Assembly: GCA_963820775.1 (NCBI GenBank)
Contig: CAWGBF010000008.1
Coordinates: 1-64,000, forward strand
DNA length: 64,000 nucleotides
Source: Roseiarcus sp963820775
Lineage (GTDB): Bacteria > Pseudomonadota > Alphaproteobacteria > Rhizobiales > Beijerinckiaceae
Reading direction: 5' to 3'
Shown: piece after piece, positions 9,738 to 18,743 of the stretch
Numbering within the stretch: position 1 is the first letter of the stretch
Layout: each line of letters starts with the position of its first letter
Notes under the pieces: model-generated
What the model saw: the letters and a program-made list of their open reading frames with translations, nothing else
The model's database searches: none
Told to the model about the DNA's origin: nothing
Made by a program: the position numbers and the translations under genes

Positions 9738-11084
9738 TTGCCCCGCATGTCGCGACGCTTAAGCCGCATCGGGCGAATGGGATCAGGAGCCGCAGCCCTC
9801 GTGGCGTCGTTCGGCGCGGCGTGGGGCGCGTTCGCCGACCCCTCTCCTCCGCCGGCGGCGGGCGCTGATCAGCAGCGCGCGGACAAGGAAACGGAGCTGC
9901 GCGGCGTCGAGGACACGCTGCGCCAGTCGGAGGAGCAGCGCCGGGCGATCCAGACCGAAATCGATTCTGTTCGCGCCGATCGGGCGCGCCTTTCCGCAGC
10001 GCTGATCGAAACCACGGCCAAAGTGCAGGACGCCGAGCGCGGCGCCGCCGCGGCGGCCGACAAATTGGCGGGCCTCAACGCCACAGCCGATGAGCTATCG
10101 CACTCGCTCGAGCGCCGGCGGGCGGTGATCGCAGACGTGCTTGCCGCGCTCCAGCGCATGGGCAGTAATCCTCCCCCCGCCATTCTCGTCAAGCCTGACG
10201 ACATGTCGGAAGCGGTGCGCGCGGCGACGGTGTTGGGCTCGGTCATACCGGAATTGAAATCGGAGATCGAGGCGGCGCGCCACGATCTCGACGCCCTCGC
10301 CAAAACCCGCGAGTCGATCGCCCGGGAGCGCGACGAGCTGACCGAAAAGGGCCGAGCGCTCGCGGTCGACAAAGTGCGCCTTGCTGCGCTTATCGACGCG
10401 CGCCAGCAGTCCCTGGCCTCGGCGCAGGACGCCCTCGGCTCTCAGCATGAGCGCGCGGCCGAACTCTCCAGACGGGCGACGTCGCTCAAAGACCTCATCG
10501 ATCGGCTGGACAGCGAAAACGCCGCCCGCAAGGCCGCGGCGGATGCTGCCCATGCCGCTGACGCAGTTACGGCGGCCGAAATCGAGGCGCGGGCGCAGGG
10601 CGCGCGCGCCGCCGACACGGCGCGCCTGAAGCCCGAAATCGCCTTCGCCGACGCCAAGGGCCAGGTGCCGCTGCCCGCCGCGGGCGCGATTCTGAAGGCA
10701 TTCGGCTCGGAGGACGACCTTGGAGGGATCGAACACGGCGTCTCCTTGGCGACGCCCGTCGGGGCGACCGTCTCCGCGCCGGCGGACGGCGTGGTCCTTT
10801 TCGCCGGAGCGTATCGGAGTTATGGGCAACTCTTGATCATCGACGCGGGCGGAGGGTATTATGTCCTGCTTGCCGGGATGGATCGAATCAATGTTCAATC
10901 CGGCGAGTTCGTACTAACGGGAGAACCGGTCGGCGTCATGGGCGACGGATCTGCCCGCATGGCGACGGCGGCCGCAGTTGGCGCGGCGCGCCCGGTTCTC
11001 TATATAGAGCTACGCAAGGACGGAACTGCGATCGATCCGGGGCCGTGGTGGGCAAAGTCAGACATCGAGAAGGCGCGCGGATGA
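9738..11084 (+). CDS. EnvC-like murein hydrolase activator (coiled coil plus degenerate LytM/M23 domain)
   Basis: A 448-residue exported protein. A signal-like hydrophobic stretch (SGAAALVASFGAAWGAFA, residues 15-33) precedes a long Ala/Glu/Arg-rich coiled coil (about 45-280) and a C-terminal LytM domain (about 330-440). The zinc ligands of active M23 enzymes are missing: HxxxD is replaced by HGVSLATPVG, and the HxH by VLYIELRKDG. EnvC factors likewise lack them and act by activating amidases at division. The stop overlaps the ctpA start at 11081, indicating translational coupling. Confidence 0.88.
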   Translation: MPRMSRRLSRIGRMGSGAAALVASFGAAWGAFADPSPPPAAGADQQRADKETELRGVEDTLRQSEEQRRAIQTEIDSVRADRARLSAALIETTAKVQDAERGAAAAADKLAGLNATADELSHSLERRRAVIADVLAALQRMGSNPPPAILVKPDDMSEAVRAATVLGSVIPELKSEIEAARHDLDALAKTRESIARERDELTEKGRALAVDKVRLAALIDARQQSLASAQDALGSQHERAAELSRRATSLKDLIDRLDSENAARKAAADAAHAADAVTAAEIEARAQGARAADTARLKPEIAFADAKGQVPLPAAGAILKAFGSEDDLGGIEHGVSLATPVGATVSAPADGVVLFAGAYRSYGQLLIIDAGGGYYVLLAGMDRINVQSGEFVLTGEPVGVMGDGSARMATAAAVGAARPVLYIELRKDGTAIDPGPWWAKSDIEKARG

Positions 11085-12485
11085 TTCGTAAAGCTGGTTA
11101 CTTGGGAGTTGGAGTCGTTTTGGGAGCCGCAGCCGCGGCTACGGCGCCGCAGGCGCTAATGTTCGTCAGTCCAGCGGCATACGCTGCGGCCGCTGACACC
11201 TATCGACAACTCAATCTGTTTGGCGACGTGTTCGACAAGATCCGCAACGACTATGTCGAGAAGCCGGACGAATCGAAAATGATCGAGGCCGCGATCAACG
11301 GCATGCTGTCCTCGCTCGATCCGCATTCGAGCTACATGGACGCCAAATCGTTTCGCGACATGCAGGTCCAGACGAAGGGCGAGTTCGGCGGCCTCGGCAT
11401 CGAGGTGACGCAGGAGGACGGCCTTCTCAAGGTCGTGACGCCGATCGACGACACGCCGGCCGCCAAGGCCGGCGTGCTCTCTGGCGACCTCATCACGGCA
11501 ATCGACGACCAGCCGACTCAGGGGCTGACGCTCGATCAGGCGGTCGAGAAGATGCGTGGCTCGATCAATTCGCCGGTGAAGCTCAAGATCGTCCGCGGCC
11601 CGAAGAAGGACGTCAAGGATTTCACCATCGTCCGCGATCTCATCCACGTCCAGTCGGTGCGCTCGCATGTCGAGGATAACGACATCGGCTATATTCGCAT
11701 CACCCAGTTCACCGAGCAGACCGAAGACGGTCTGAAGGCCGCGATGGACAAGCTGCACAGCGAGATTCCGGCCGACAAATTCAAGGGCTACATCCTGGAT
11801 CTGCGCAACAATCCGGGAGGCTTGCTCGACCAGTCGATCGACGTCGTCAATTCGTTCGTCGACCGAGGCGAGATCGTGTCGACCCGCGGGCGCACCCCCG
11901 ATGAGACGCAACGCTTCGACGCCAAGCCGGGCGGCGACCTGTCGGGAGGCAAGCCCCTCGTGGTCCTCATCAATGGCGGTTCGGCGTCGGCATCGGAAAT
12001 CGTCTCCGGCGCGCTGCAGGATCATAAGCGCGCGACGCTGATCGGCACCCGGTCGTTCGGCAAGGGCTCTGTGCAGACGATCATGCCGCTCGGCGAGAAC
12101 GGCGCGCTGCAGGCTTACGACGGCGCGCTACTACACGCCGTCGGGCCGATCGATCCAGGCCAAGGGGATCGAGCCCGACATCAAGGTGCTGGAGGACGTG
12201 CCTGACGATCTCAAAGGCAAGGACGACATGAAGGGCGAGGCCTCGCTCAAGGGTCATCTTGCCAACGGCGCCGAGGATACGTCGGCGTCCCAGGCCTATG
12301 TCCCGCCGAACGAGAAGGACGACAAGCAACTGCTCGCCGCCATCGACCTGTTGCACGGGGTCAAGCACCCGGATGCGGCGGTCAAGGCCGATGCGGCCCC
12401 GGTGAAGAGCGATCCGCCCGCGGCGGCGGCGACGACCCCCGCTCCGACCGACCCGGGCCAGACGACTCCCGCCAAGCCGAATTGA
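11081..12485 (+). CDS. ctpA: S41 family carboxyl-terminal processing protease, copy 1 (frameshifted)
   Basis: A periplasmic PDZ protease. A signal peptide (residues 1-32) leads to FGDVFDKIRNDYVEKPDE, a PDZ domain around GEFGGLGIEVTQEDG, then the S41 core with FKGYILDLRNNPGGLL, the nucleophile Ser in GGSASASEIVSGAL and the Lys in SFGKGSVQT. One extra G at about 12113 throws the frame; deleting it gives LQLTTARYYTPSG, as in the second copy (LKLTTARYYTPSG), and the frame then runs to 12485. It overlaps the envC-like gene by 4 bp and is followed 37 bp later by its paralogue. Confidence 0.88.
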
Positions 12486-12522
12486 TGCGCTCAACACAAA
12501 CTATGGAGCTGAGCGTCCACCG

Positions 12523-13839
12523 ATGAGGAAGGGTCTCTCCTATCTCGCCTATGGAGTCGCCGCCGGCGTCGTGCTGGTTGGCGCCTCGCACGATGCGCTG
12601 CGCGCCGCCGGCTCCAGCACCAGCGACAAGCTCGCGCTCTTTGCCGAAGTGTTCAACAAAGTGCGCGACAACTACGCCGAGAAGCCTGACGACGAGAAAA
12701 TGATCAAGTCGGCGATCGACGGCATGCTGGCGTCGCTCGACCCGCATTCGAATTATTTCGATCCGAAGGCCTTGCAGGACTTCCAGAGCAGTATGAAGGG
12801 CGAGGAATTCGGCGGCCTGGGCCTCGAAGTGATGATGGAAAATGGGCTGGTCAAGGTGGTGAGCCCGATCGACGATACGCCGGCGGCGCGCGCCGGCATG
12901 ATGTCCGGCGATCTGGTCACCCGCATCGACGACACGGCGGTCAAGGGCCTGACGCTCAAGGAAGCGGTCGACAAGATGCGCGGCCCCGCCAAGTCGCCGG
13001 TCAGGCTGACCGTCGAGCGTGGATCGAACCGGGACGTCAAGGAGGTCACGATCGTCCGCGAGATCATCCACGTTCAATCGGTGCGCTCGCACCTGGAGAG
13101 CGGCGACATCGGCTATATCCGCATCACCCAGTTCAACCAGGAAGCGTATGACGGGGTGCGCAAGGCCTTCGATCATTTCCGCACCGAACCCGGGCAGGCG
13201 AATTTGAAAGGCTACATCCTCGACCTGCGCAACAATCCTGGCGGGCTGCTCAACCAGGCGGTCGAGATCACCAACGCCTTCGTCGACACCGGCGACATCG
13301 TTTCGACCCGCGGCCGGAATCCCGATCAGGGGCAGCATTATTCCGCCCGCCCCGGCGTCAATCTGGCGCAGCAAAAGCCGATCGTGGTGCTGATCAACGG
13401 CGGTTCGGCTTCAGCCTCGGAGATCGTTTCCGGCGCATTGCAGGATCTCAAGCGCGCAACGCTGATCGGCACGCGCACATTCGGCAAGGGATCGGTTCAG
13501 ACCATCCTGCCGCTCGGCGAAAATGGCGCGCTCAAGCTGACCACCGCCCGCTACTACACCCCTTCCGGCCGGTCGATCCAGGCCAAGGGCATCGATCCGG
13601 ACATCCGGGTGCTCGAAAACATTCCCGACGATCTGAAGGGCAAGGTCTCGAGCATGGGAGAAGCCTCGCTCTTCGGCCATTTGAAGAACGACGGCGAGGA
13701 GGAGAAGGGCTCCGACGCCTATGTGCCGCCGGATCATGACAAAGACACGCAGCTCGCAGCGGCCGTGCAATTCCTGCACGGCGCCAAGGCCGAGACGCTG
13801 CGCAGCCCCGACACGCCCGCGACCGTGACCTCGCAATGA
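12523..13839 (+). CDS. ctpA: S41 family carboxyl-terminal processing protease, copy 2
   Basis: An intact 438-residue paralogue of the preceding gene. It has a signal peptide (1-28), the N-terminal helix FNKVRDNYAEKPDDEKM, PDZ (GEEFGGLGLEVMMENG), and the catalytic Ser and Lys in GGSASASEIVSGAL and TFGKGSVQT. The two copies are colinear from the mature N-terminus to the DAYVPP/QAYVPP tail, so this is a tandem duplication. It differs mainly in the C-terminal tail, which here lacks the Ala/Pro-rich end of copy 1. Its stop overlaps the start of the next gene (ATGA), so the three are probably translated from one message. Confidence 0.92.
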   Translation: MRKGLSYLAYGVAAGVVLVGASHDALRAAGSSTSDKLALFAEVFNKVRDNYAEKPDDEKMIKSAIDGMLASLDPHSNYFDPKALQDFQSSMKGEEFGGLGLEVMMENGLVKVVSPIDDTPAARAGMMSGDLVTRIDDTAVKGLTLKEAVDKMRGPAKSPVRLTVERGSNRDVKEVTIVREIIHVQSVRSHLESGDIGYIRITQFNQEAYDGVRKAFDHFRTEPGQANLKGYILDLRNNPGGLLNQAVEITNAFVDTGDIVSTRGRNPDQGQHYSARPGVNLAQQKPIVVLINGGSASASEIVSGALQDLKRATLIGTRTFGKGSVQTILPLGENGALKLTTARYYTPSGRSIQAKGIDPDIRVLENIPDDLKGKVSSMGEASLFGHLKNDGEEEKGSDAYVPPDHDKDTQLAAAVQFLHGAKAETLRSPDTPATVTSQ

Positions 13840-14342
13840 CTTTCGCCCGATGGCTCGTCGCCGTCGCGCTGATCGCGGCGCCGGGCCTGGCTCAGGCGCA
13901 GGAGGGTTCGGGCTGCAACGGATTTAAATGGCCGCTTGATCGCGAGCGCGCGGCGCTTATCCGCGCCGACAAGGCTTCGCTTCCCAACGGCGGAGCGCTT
14001 GCCTACGACGTCGCGATGACGCTCGAACTGCAGCCGCTCTCGGCCGCCGGATTGCCGAAAGCGCCCGAGCGGGCGCCGAAGTCGCCTTCATCATTCGCCG
14101 GCCATTTTGTCCTCGCCGCGCCGGCAAAGGCTGGCGCCTACAGGGTCACGATCTCCTCGGAAGGCTGGGTCGACGTCCTCGACGGCGGGGCTTACCTGCA
14201 TCCGATCGCGTTTACGGGCGCAAAGGATTGCGAAGGCGCGCGCAAGAGCGTCAAGTTCGACTTGCCGGCTCGCCCACTCGCGCTTCAGTTCAGCGGCGTC
14301 CCGCGGGATCAAATTTCCGTTATCGTTTCGTCGGACCAATAG
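13836..14342 (+). CDS. Conserved hypothetical secreted protein
   Basis: A 168-residue protein with a clear signal peptide (MTFARWLVAVALIAAPGLAQA, cleavage after AQA). The mature part begins EGSGCNGFKWPLDRERA and contains a beta-rich region ending in VPRDQISVIVSSD. Two Cys (about residues 27 and 129) could form a disulfide. I recognise no named domain. It starts within the stop of ctpA copy 2 (ATGA overlap), which ties it to the envC-ctpA cell-envelope operon and suggests a periplasmic role. Confidence 0.75.
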   Translation: MTFARWLVAVALIAAPGLAQAQEGSGCNGFKWPLDRERAALIRADKASLPNGGALAYDVAMTLELQPLSAAGLPKAPERAPKSPSSFAGHFVLAAPAKAGAYRVTISSEGWVDVLDGGAYLHPIAFTGAKDCEGARKSVKFDLPARPLALQFSGVPRDQISVIVSSDQ

Positions 14343-14409
14343 TCTTTCGCCACGGCTTCGCCGGCGCGCTCGCGCCCTCGCCGCGGCCGAGATCTCAGGC
14401 GAGACTCCG

Positions 14410-16012
14410 TCAGTGCCGAAAATGCCGCATGCCGGTGAAGACCATCGCCACGTCGGCTTCGTCGGCGACGGCGATCACTTCGGCGTCGCGCACCGATCCT
14501 CCGGGCTGGATGACTGCGGTCGCGCCGGCTTCGATCGTCGCGACCAGGCCGTCGGCGAACGGAAAGAAGGCGTCCGAGGCGACGACCGAGCCCCGCGTGA
14601 GCGGCTCGGGCAAGCCCGCCATCTCGGCGGCCTCCTCGGCCTTGCGCGCGGCGAGGCGCGCGGAATCGACCCGCGACATCTGGCCCGCTCCGATTCCCAC
14701 GGTCGCGCCGTCCTTGGCGTAGACGATGGCGTTCGACTTCACATGCTTGGCGACCGCCCATGCGAACCTCAGGTCGGCCATTTCGCGCGAAGTCGGAGCC
14801 CGTCTGGTCACGACCTTGAGCGCCCTCTCTTCAAGCACGCCATTGTCGCGATCCTGGACCAGGAGCCCGCCCGCGACCGATCGCACGGCGAGCGTTGGCG
14901 CTCTCGGATCGGGAAGCGAGCCGGCGAGCAGGAGCCTCAGGTTTTTCTTGGCCGCGATAATCGCCAACGCCTCCTCGTCCGCCTCCGGGGCGATGATCAC
15001 CTCGGTGAAGATCTCGACGATCTTGCGGGCCGAGGCGCGCGTCGAGCCTCCGGTTGAGCGCCACCACTCCGCCGAAGGCCGACACGGGATCTGAGCTCAG
15101 CGCCTTTTCATAAGCCTCGAGCAGCGACTCGCCGACGGCGACGCCGCAGGGGTTGGCGTGCTTGATGATCGCCACTGCGGCGCTTTCCGCGGGATCGAAT
15201 TCGGCGACCAGTTCGTAAGCGGCGTCGGTGTCGTTGATGTTGTTGTAGGACAGTTCCTTGCCCTGGATCTGGCGCGCGGTCGCGACGCCGGGGCGCGCCT
15301 CGGCGCTCAGGTACAGCGCCGCGCGCTGCTGCGGATTCTCGCCGTAGCGCAGCGCGCCGAAGCTCGGGTGCAGAACGCCGCCGAAGGCGCGCCATTTCGG
15401 CGCGGGCTCGTCAATTTCTTGCGCCAGCCAGTTGGAGATCGCCGCGTCATAGGCGGCGGTGCGGGCGAACGCCTTCTGCGCCATCCTGCGGCGGAAAGCG
15501 AGACTGGTCGTCCCCTGGCCGCGCTGCAATTCGTCGATCAGCGCGGGATAGTCATCCACGTCGACGATGACGACGACGTCGTCGTGGTTCTTGGCCGCGC
15601 CGCGGATCATCGCCGGGCCGCCGATATCGATGTTCTCGATCCTGTCCTCAAACGAGGCGTCCCGCTTCAGCGTCGCTTCGAACGGATAAAGATTGACGAC
15701 CAGGAGGTCGATCGGCGCGATGTCGTTGGCGATCATCGCCGCCTGATGCGCGGGCTCGGATCGGATCGCCAGCAGACCTCCGTGCACCCGCGGGTGCAGC
15801 GTCTTGAGCCGTCCGTCCATCATTTCCGGGAAGCCGGTGATCTGCGCCACGTCGAGGACCGCGAAGCCGGCTTCGCTGAGCGCCGCAGCCGTGCCGCCGG
15901 TCGAGAGGAAGTCGACGCCGAAGGGTTTCAGCGCGCGCGCGAGATCGAGAAGGCCCGTCTTGTCGGAAACGGAGAGGAGCGCCCGCCCGATCCTGACGAT
16001 ATCCGTGGCCAT
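14410..16012 (-). CDS. purH: Bifunctional AICAR transformylase/IMP cyclohydrolase PurH (frameshifted)
   Basis: Catalyses the last two steps of IMP synthesis. The N-terminal MGS-like cyclohydrolase domain begins RALLSVSDKTGL with FLSTGGTAAAL; the transformylase domain has YGENPQQ and the catalytic Lys-His in IIKHANPCGVA. The frame breaks at about 15040 after VVALNRRLDA; removing one base leads to RKIVEIFTEVIIAPEADEEAL and the family ending GMRHFRH. Full length would be about 533 residues, as expected. The frameshift is probably an error, as the gene is needed for purine synthesis. Confidence 0.92.
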
Positions 16013-16207
16013 TAGCGCGAACGCCCCAGTTCGGTTGTGCCGCTTTGCTGCAGTGCAATAGCACAGCCTGAGCCGCTCGGGAAATGCCGGGAAGAGGCGC
16101 TCCGCTCACCAAAATGTCATGGCTTTCATGCGCCCGTGGAGCATTGTCCGAGCGTTGAACGTTCCTTATGTGAAACTCGAACCACTGGATCGAATGAGGA
16201 GCAACCC

Positions 16208-16445
16208 ATGCTCAAGACAATTGCATTGATCGGCCTTGCGGCCGCTCTCGTCGTCCCGTCCGTTCCGGCGTTCGCCGTCAGCGGCAATTCGTCGTCCTAT
16301 GGCACTGAGGGCTCCGGCCCTACCGTCCCGACGCAGTCTCTGACGCCGTTCCAGCGTTCGTGGAACCACGCCAACGAAAGCAAGGAGCGCGCGAGAGCCG
16401 GGGCGGCCTGGATTCGCCATCACCGGCGGCTATCCGCCGAAATAG
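16208..16445 (+). CDS. Small secreted protein, paralogue A (frameshifted)
   Basis: A signal peptide (IALIGLAAALVVPSVPAFA) followed by GNSSSYGTEGSGP, PTQSLTPFQ and an Ala/Arg-rich helix ending AAWIRHH. Read straight through, the frame has no stop and runs into paralogue B. Removing one C from caccgg at 16423-16424 gives WIRHHGGYPPK and a stop at 16443-16445, matching the length and ending of B. The product would be about 78 residues. The function is unknown; I recognise no domain. Confidence 0.6.
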
Positions 16446-16576
16446 ATCGCGACCCTCTCATCGCGCCAAGCGTCTTGCTCAATCGAATATTCCGCCGCGT
16501 CGGGGGTTATATTGAGAGCGTTATCCATCAGCGGCGCCTCAGATTTTTAAAGCCATTCTCGATAGAGGAAAGATCG

Positions 16577-16823
16577 ATGTTCAAAGCTGCTTCGTTCATC
16601 GGCCTCGCCGCTGCGCTCGCGCTTTTGTCCAGCGCTGCTCTCGCCCAACAGGGCAATTCGTCTTCCTGGGGCAGCGTCGGATGGGGACCTGTGATCCCGA
16701 CCCAGTCGCTCACGCCCAAAGAGCGCGCAATGGAACTTCGACAATCAGGCGAAGTACGAGGCCGAGGACAGCGCCGAATGGCTGCGCCAGCATGGGAAGG
16801 GTCCATTTCCCTTCTTCCAGTGA
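16577..16823 (+). CDS. Small secreted protein, paralogue B (frameshifted)
   Basis: It starts MFKAASFIGLAAALALL with a signal peptide ending ALAQ, then GNSSSWGSVGWGP and PTQSLTP as in paralogue A. Removing one base at about 16724 gives SLTPKEAQWNFDNQAKYE and the tail EWLRQHGKGPFPFFQ with a stop at 16821-16823, about 81 residues. Alignment with A (SLTPFQRSWNHANESKE) has no gaps, which supports the corrected frame. It ends 9 bp before the convergent rsmB stop. Function unknown. Confidence 0.6.
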
Positions 16824-16831
16824 GCCGGGCT

Positions 16832-18206
16832 TCAGGCCCGCTGACCTGTCTTGACCAGCCGCGCGGCGAAAAACCCGTCCAGGCCGGAACGCCGCGGGTT
16901 GTCGCCCCACAAGTGGCAGGGCAGCGTGCGCAAATCGCCCGACGGGGTCAGGCACTCGGCGAGGCCGCCGATCTCTGCGGGAGCAACGGGTAAGCGCCGT
17001 ACGTCCGGGTTGCGGCGCAACACGGCGGCGATCTGCGCTTCGCCCTCCTCGGGTTCGAGCGAGCACACGCAATAGACAATGGCGCCGCCCGGCTTCGCCA
17101 GCGCAATCGCCTTGTCGAGCAATTCGGCCTGCAGCTTGACGAGCGGAGTTAGGTCGCCCGGCCGCTTGATCCAGGCGACGTCGGGATGGCGGCGGATGGT
17201 GCCGGTCGCGCTGCACGGCGCGTCCAGGAGCACGGCGTCAAACGGCGGCGCGTCGAAGGCGAGCGCGTCCGCGACCACGATCTCGGATCTGAAGGCGCAG
17301 GCGTTCGAAATTGGCGGCGAGCAGCTTGAGCCGCTCGGCCGAGCGATCGACCGTCGTGAGATCGACGCCCGCTGCAGCCAGTTCGGCGGCTTTTCCGCCA
17401 GGCGCAGCGCAGAGATCGACGACGCGCATGCCGGGAAGGGGCCGAAGAAGCTGGGCCGGGAGCGCCGCTGCGGCGTCCTGCACCCACCATTCGCCGTCCC
17501 CATAGCCTTCGAGTTCTGCGACCGGCGCATGCGTGTCGAGGCGCACCGAGCCGGTCGGCAACACGATTCCGCCAAGCCGCTCCGCCCAACCGGAGGCGTC
17601 GCTCTTGACGCTGAGATCGAGCGTCGGCTCCGCGCGGTGCGCCGCGGCGATGGCGCGAGCGACGCTCTCGCCATAGGTCGAGCGCCACCGCTGCGCGAGC
17701 CAGGCGGGCGTATCGTCGTCCAGGGGATCGGAACTCATCAGAATGTCATCGCGATCGCGGGCGATGGCGCGAAGCACCGCATTGGCGAGCGCGGCGAATG
17801 GAGCGCTCGCCGGATCAGCGCGCGTCGCCTTCACCGCAAGGTCGACCGCCGCATGGTCTGGCGTGTCCAGAAACAAGATTTGCGCCGCGGCGACGATGAG
17901 CGTCCATTCCAGCGCGCCGCCGCGCTTGGGCAAGCCTTTCTCCAGTCGCCGAGCCAGCGCCTTGCGGATCGTGCCGAGCCGGCGCAGCGCGACGGTGGCG
18001 ATCGAGCGCGCCAGCGCCCGGTCGCGCGCGTCAAGGCCGCCCCGATGCAGCGTCACGTCCGCGGCGAGCCGCTCTTCGAGCGGGCGCGACAAGGTCAAGG
18101 CTTCGGCGACGACGCGCGCCGCAGCGATCCGCGCCGCCATTCCCGGCGGCGAAGGGGCCGGCGCTTCCGGACGGCCCGCATGAAATCCGCCCGATTGTCG
18201 CGCCAA
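16832..18206 (-). CDS. rsmB: 16S rRNA (cytosine-967-C5)-methyltransferase, RsmB family (frameshifted)
   Basis: An N-terminal NusB-like RNA-binding domain (about residues 22-150) is followed by the SAM-binding motif VVDLCAAPGGKAAELA, the catalytic Cys region LLDAPCSATGTIRRHPDVAW, and the second conserved Cys in YCVCSLEPEEGE. The frame breaks at about 17297 (ANFERLRLQ joined to SEIVVADALAFD after removing one base). Total length is about 457 residues. It lies next to the SDHAF4-like gene on the opposite strand and near purH, an arrangement I recall from other Hyphomicrobiales. Confidence 0.88.
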
Positions 18207-18352
18207 ACGAGCCTCGCCTCGAATCAGAATTGCCGCCCGCCCACACCGGGCTTATACGCGAAATCTGCGGCGGACTCGCGGCCGGCTGACGGACAGACGC
18301 GCGTTTGGGGGATGAACGCGCCCTGCCGGCAAGTTAGGGAGCTGGAGGCGAT

Positions 18353-18568
18353 ATGAACGACGACCCTCAGAATTCGGGCGTCCGCCCGGAAGCGGGCGGG
18401 TCCGCCGCGCGCGATCACTCCCCAGCGGCTCGAAGGGCTCTCGAGGAAGCGGAGGCAAGGCGCACAAAGGCCAAGCCGACCCCGCCCCGCGAAGTCAATG
18501 GCCGCGGCGGCCACGATCCAGCGCGCTATGGCGACTGGGAGGTCAAGGGGCTCGCCAGCGATTTTTAG
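18353..18568 (+). CDS. DUF1674 protein, SDHAF4-like succinate dehydrogenase assembly factor
   Basis: A 71-residue protein. The N-terminal half is disordered and charged; the conserved C-terminus reads GGHDPARYGDWEVKGLASDF, the DUF1674 signature (G-x-x-x-P-x-R-Y-G-D-W-x-x-x-G-x-x-x-D-F). The eukaryotic relative SDHAF4 binds flavinylated SdhA during complex II assembly; the same role here is inferred. It is divergent from rsmB, 147 bp away. Confidence 0.85.
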   Translation: MNDDPQNSGVRPEAGGSAARDHSPAARRALEEAEARRTKAKPTPPREVNGRGGHDPARYGDWEVKGLASDF

Positions 18569-18743
18569 GGGCGGCCAGCGCGGGGCTTCCAATGCAACCA
18601 TAGCGGCGGCGGTCGTGCGTCCGAGGCTTGGGACGGCGAGGAGCGCTCAAAATCGCCACGGACCTGTCGCGATGTGCGGCTCGTCACAGCGCACCGCGCC
18701 TCCATGCGGTAACCACAACGAACGTAAGCTGCGGGAGGACGCC

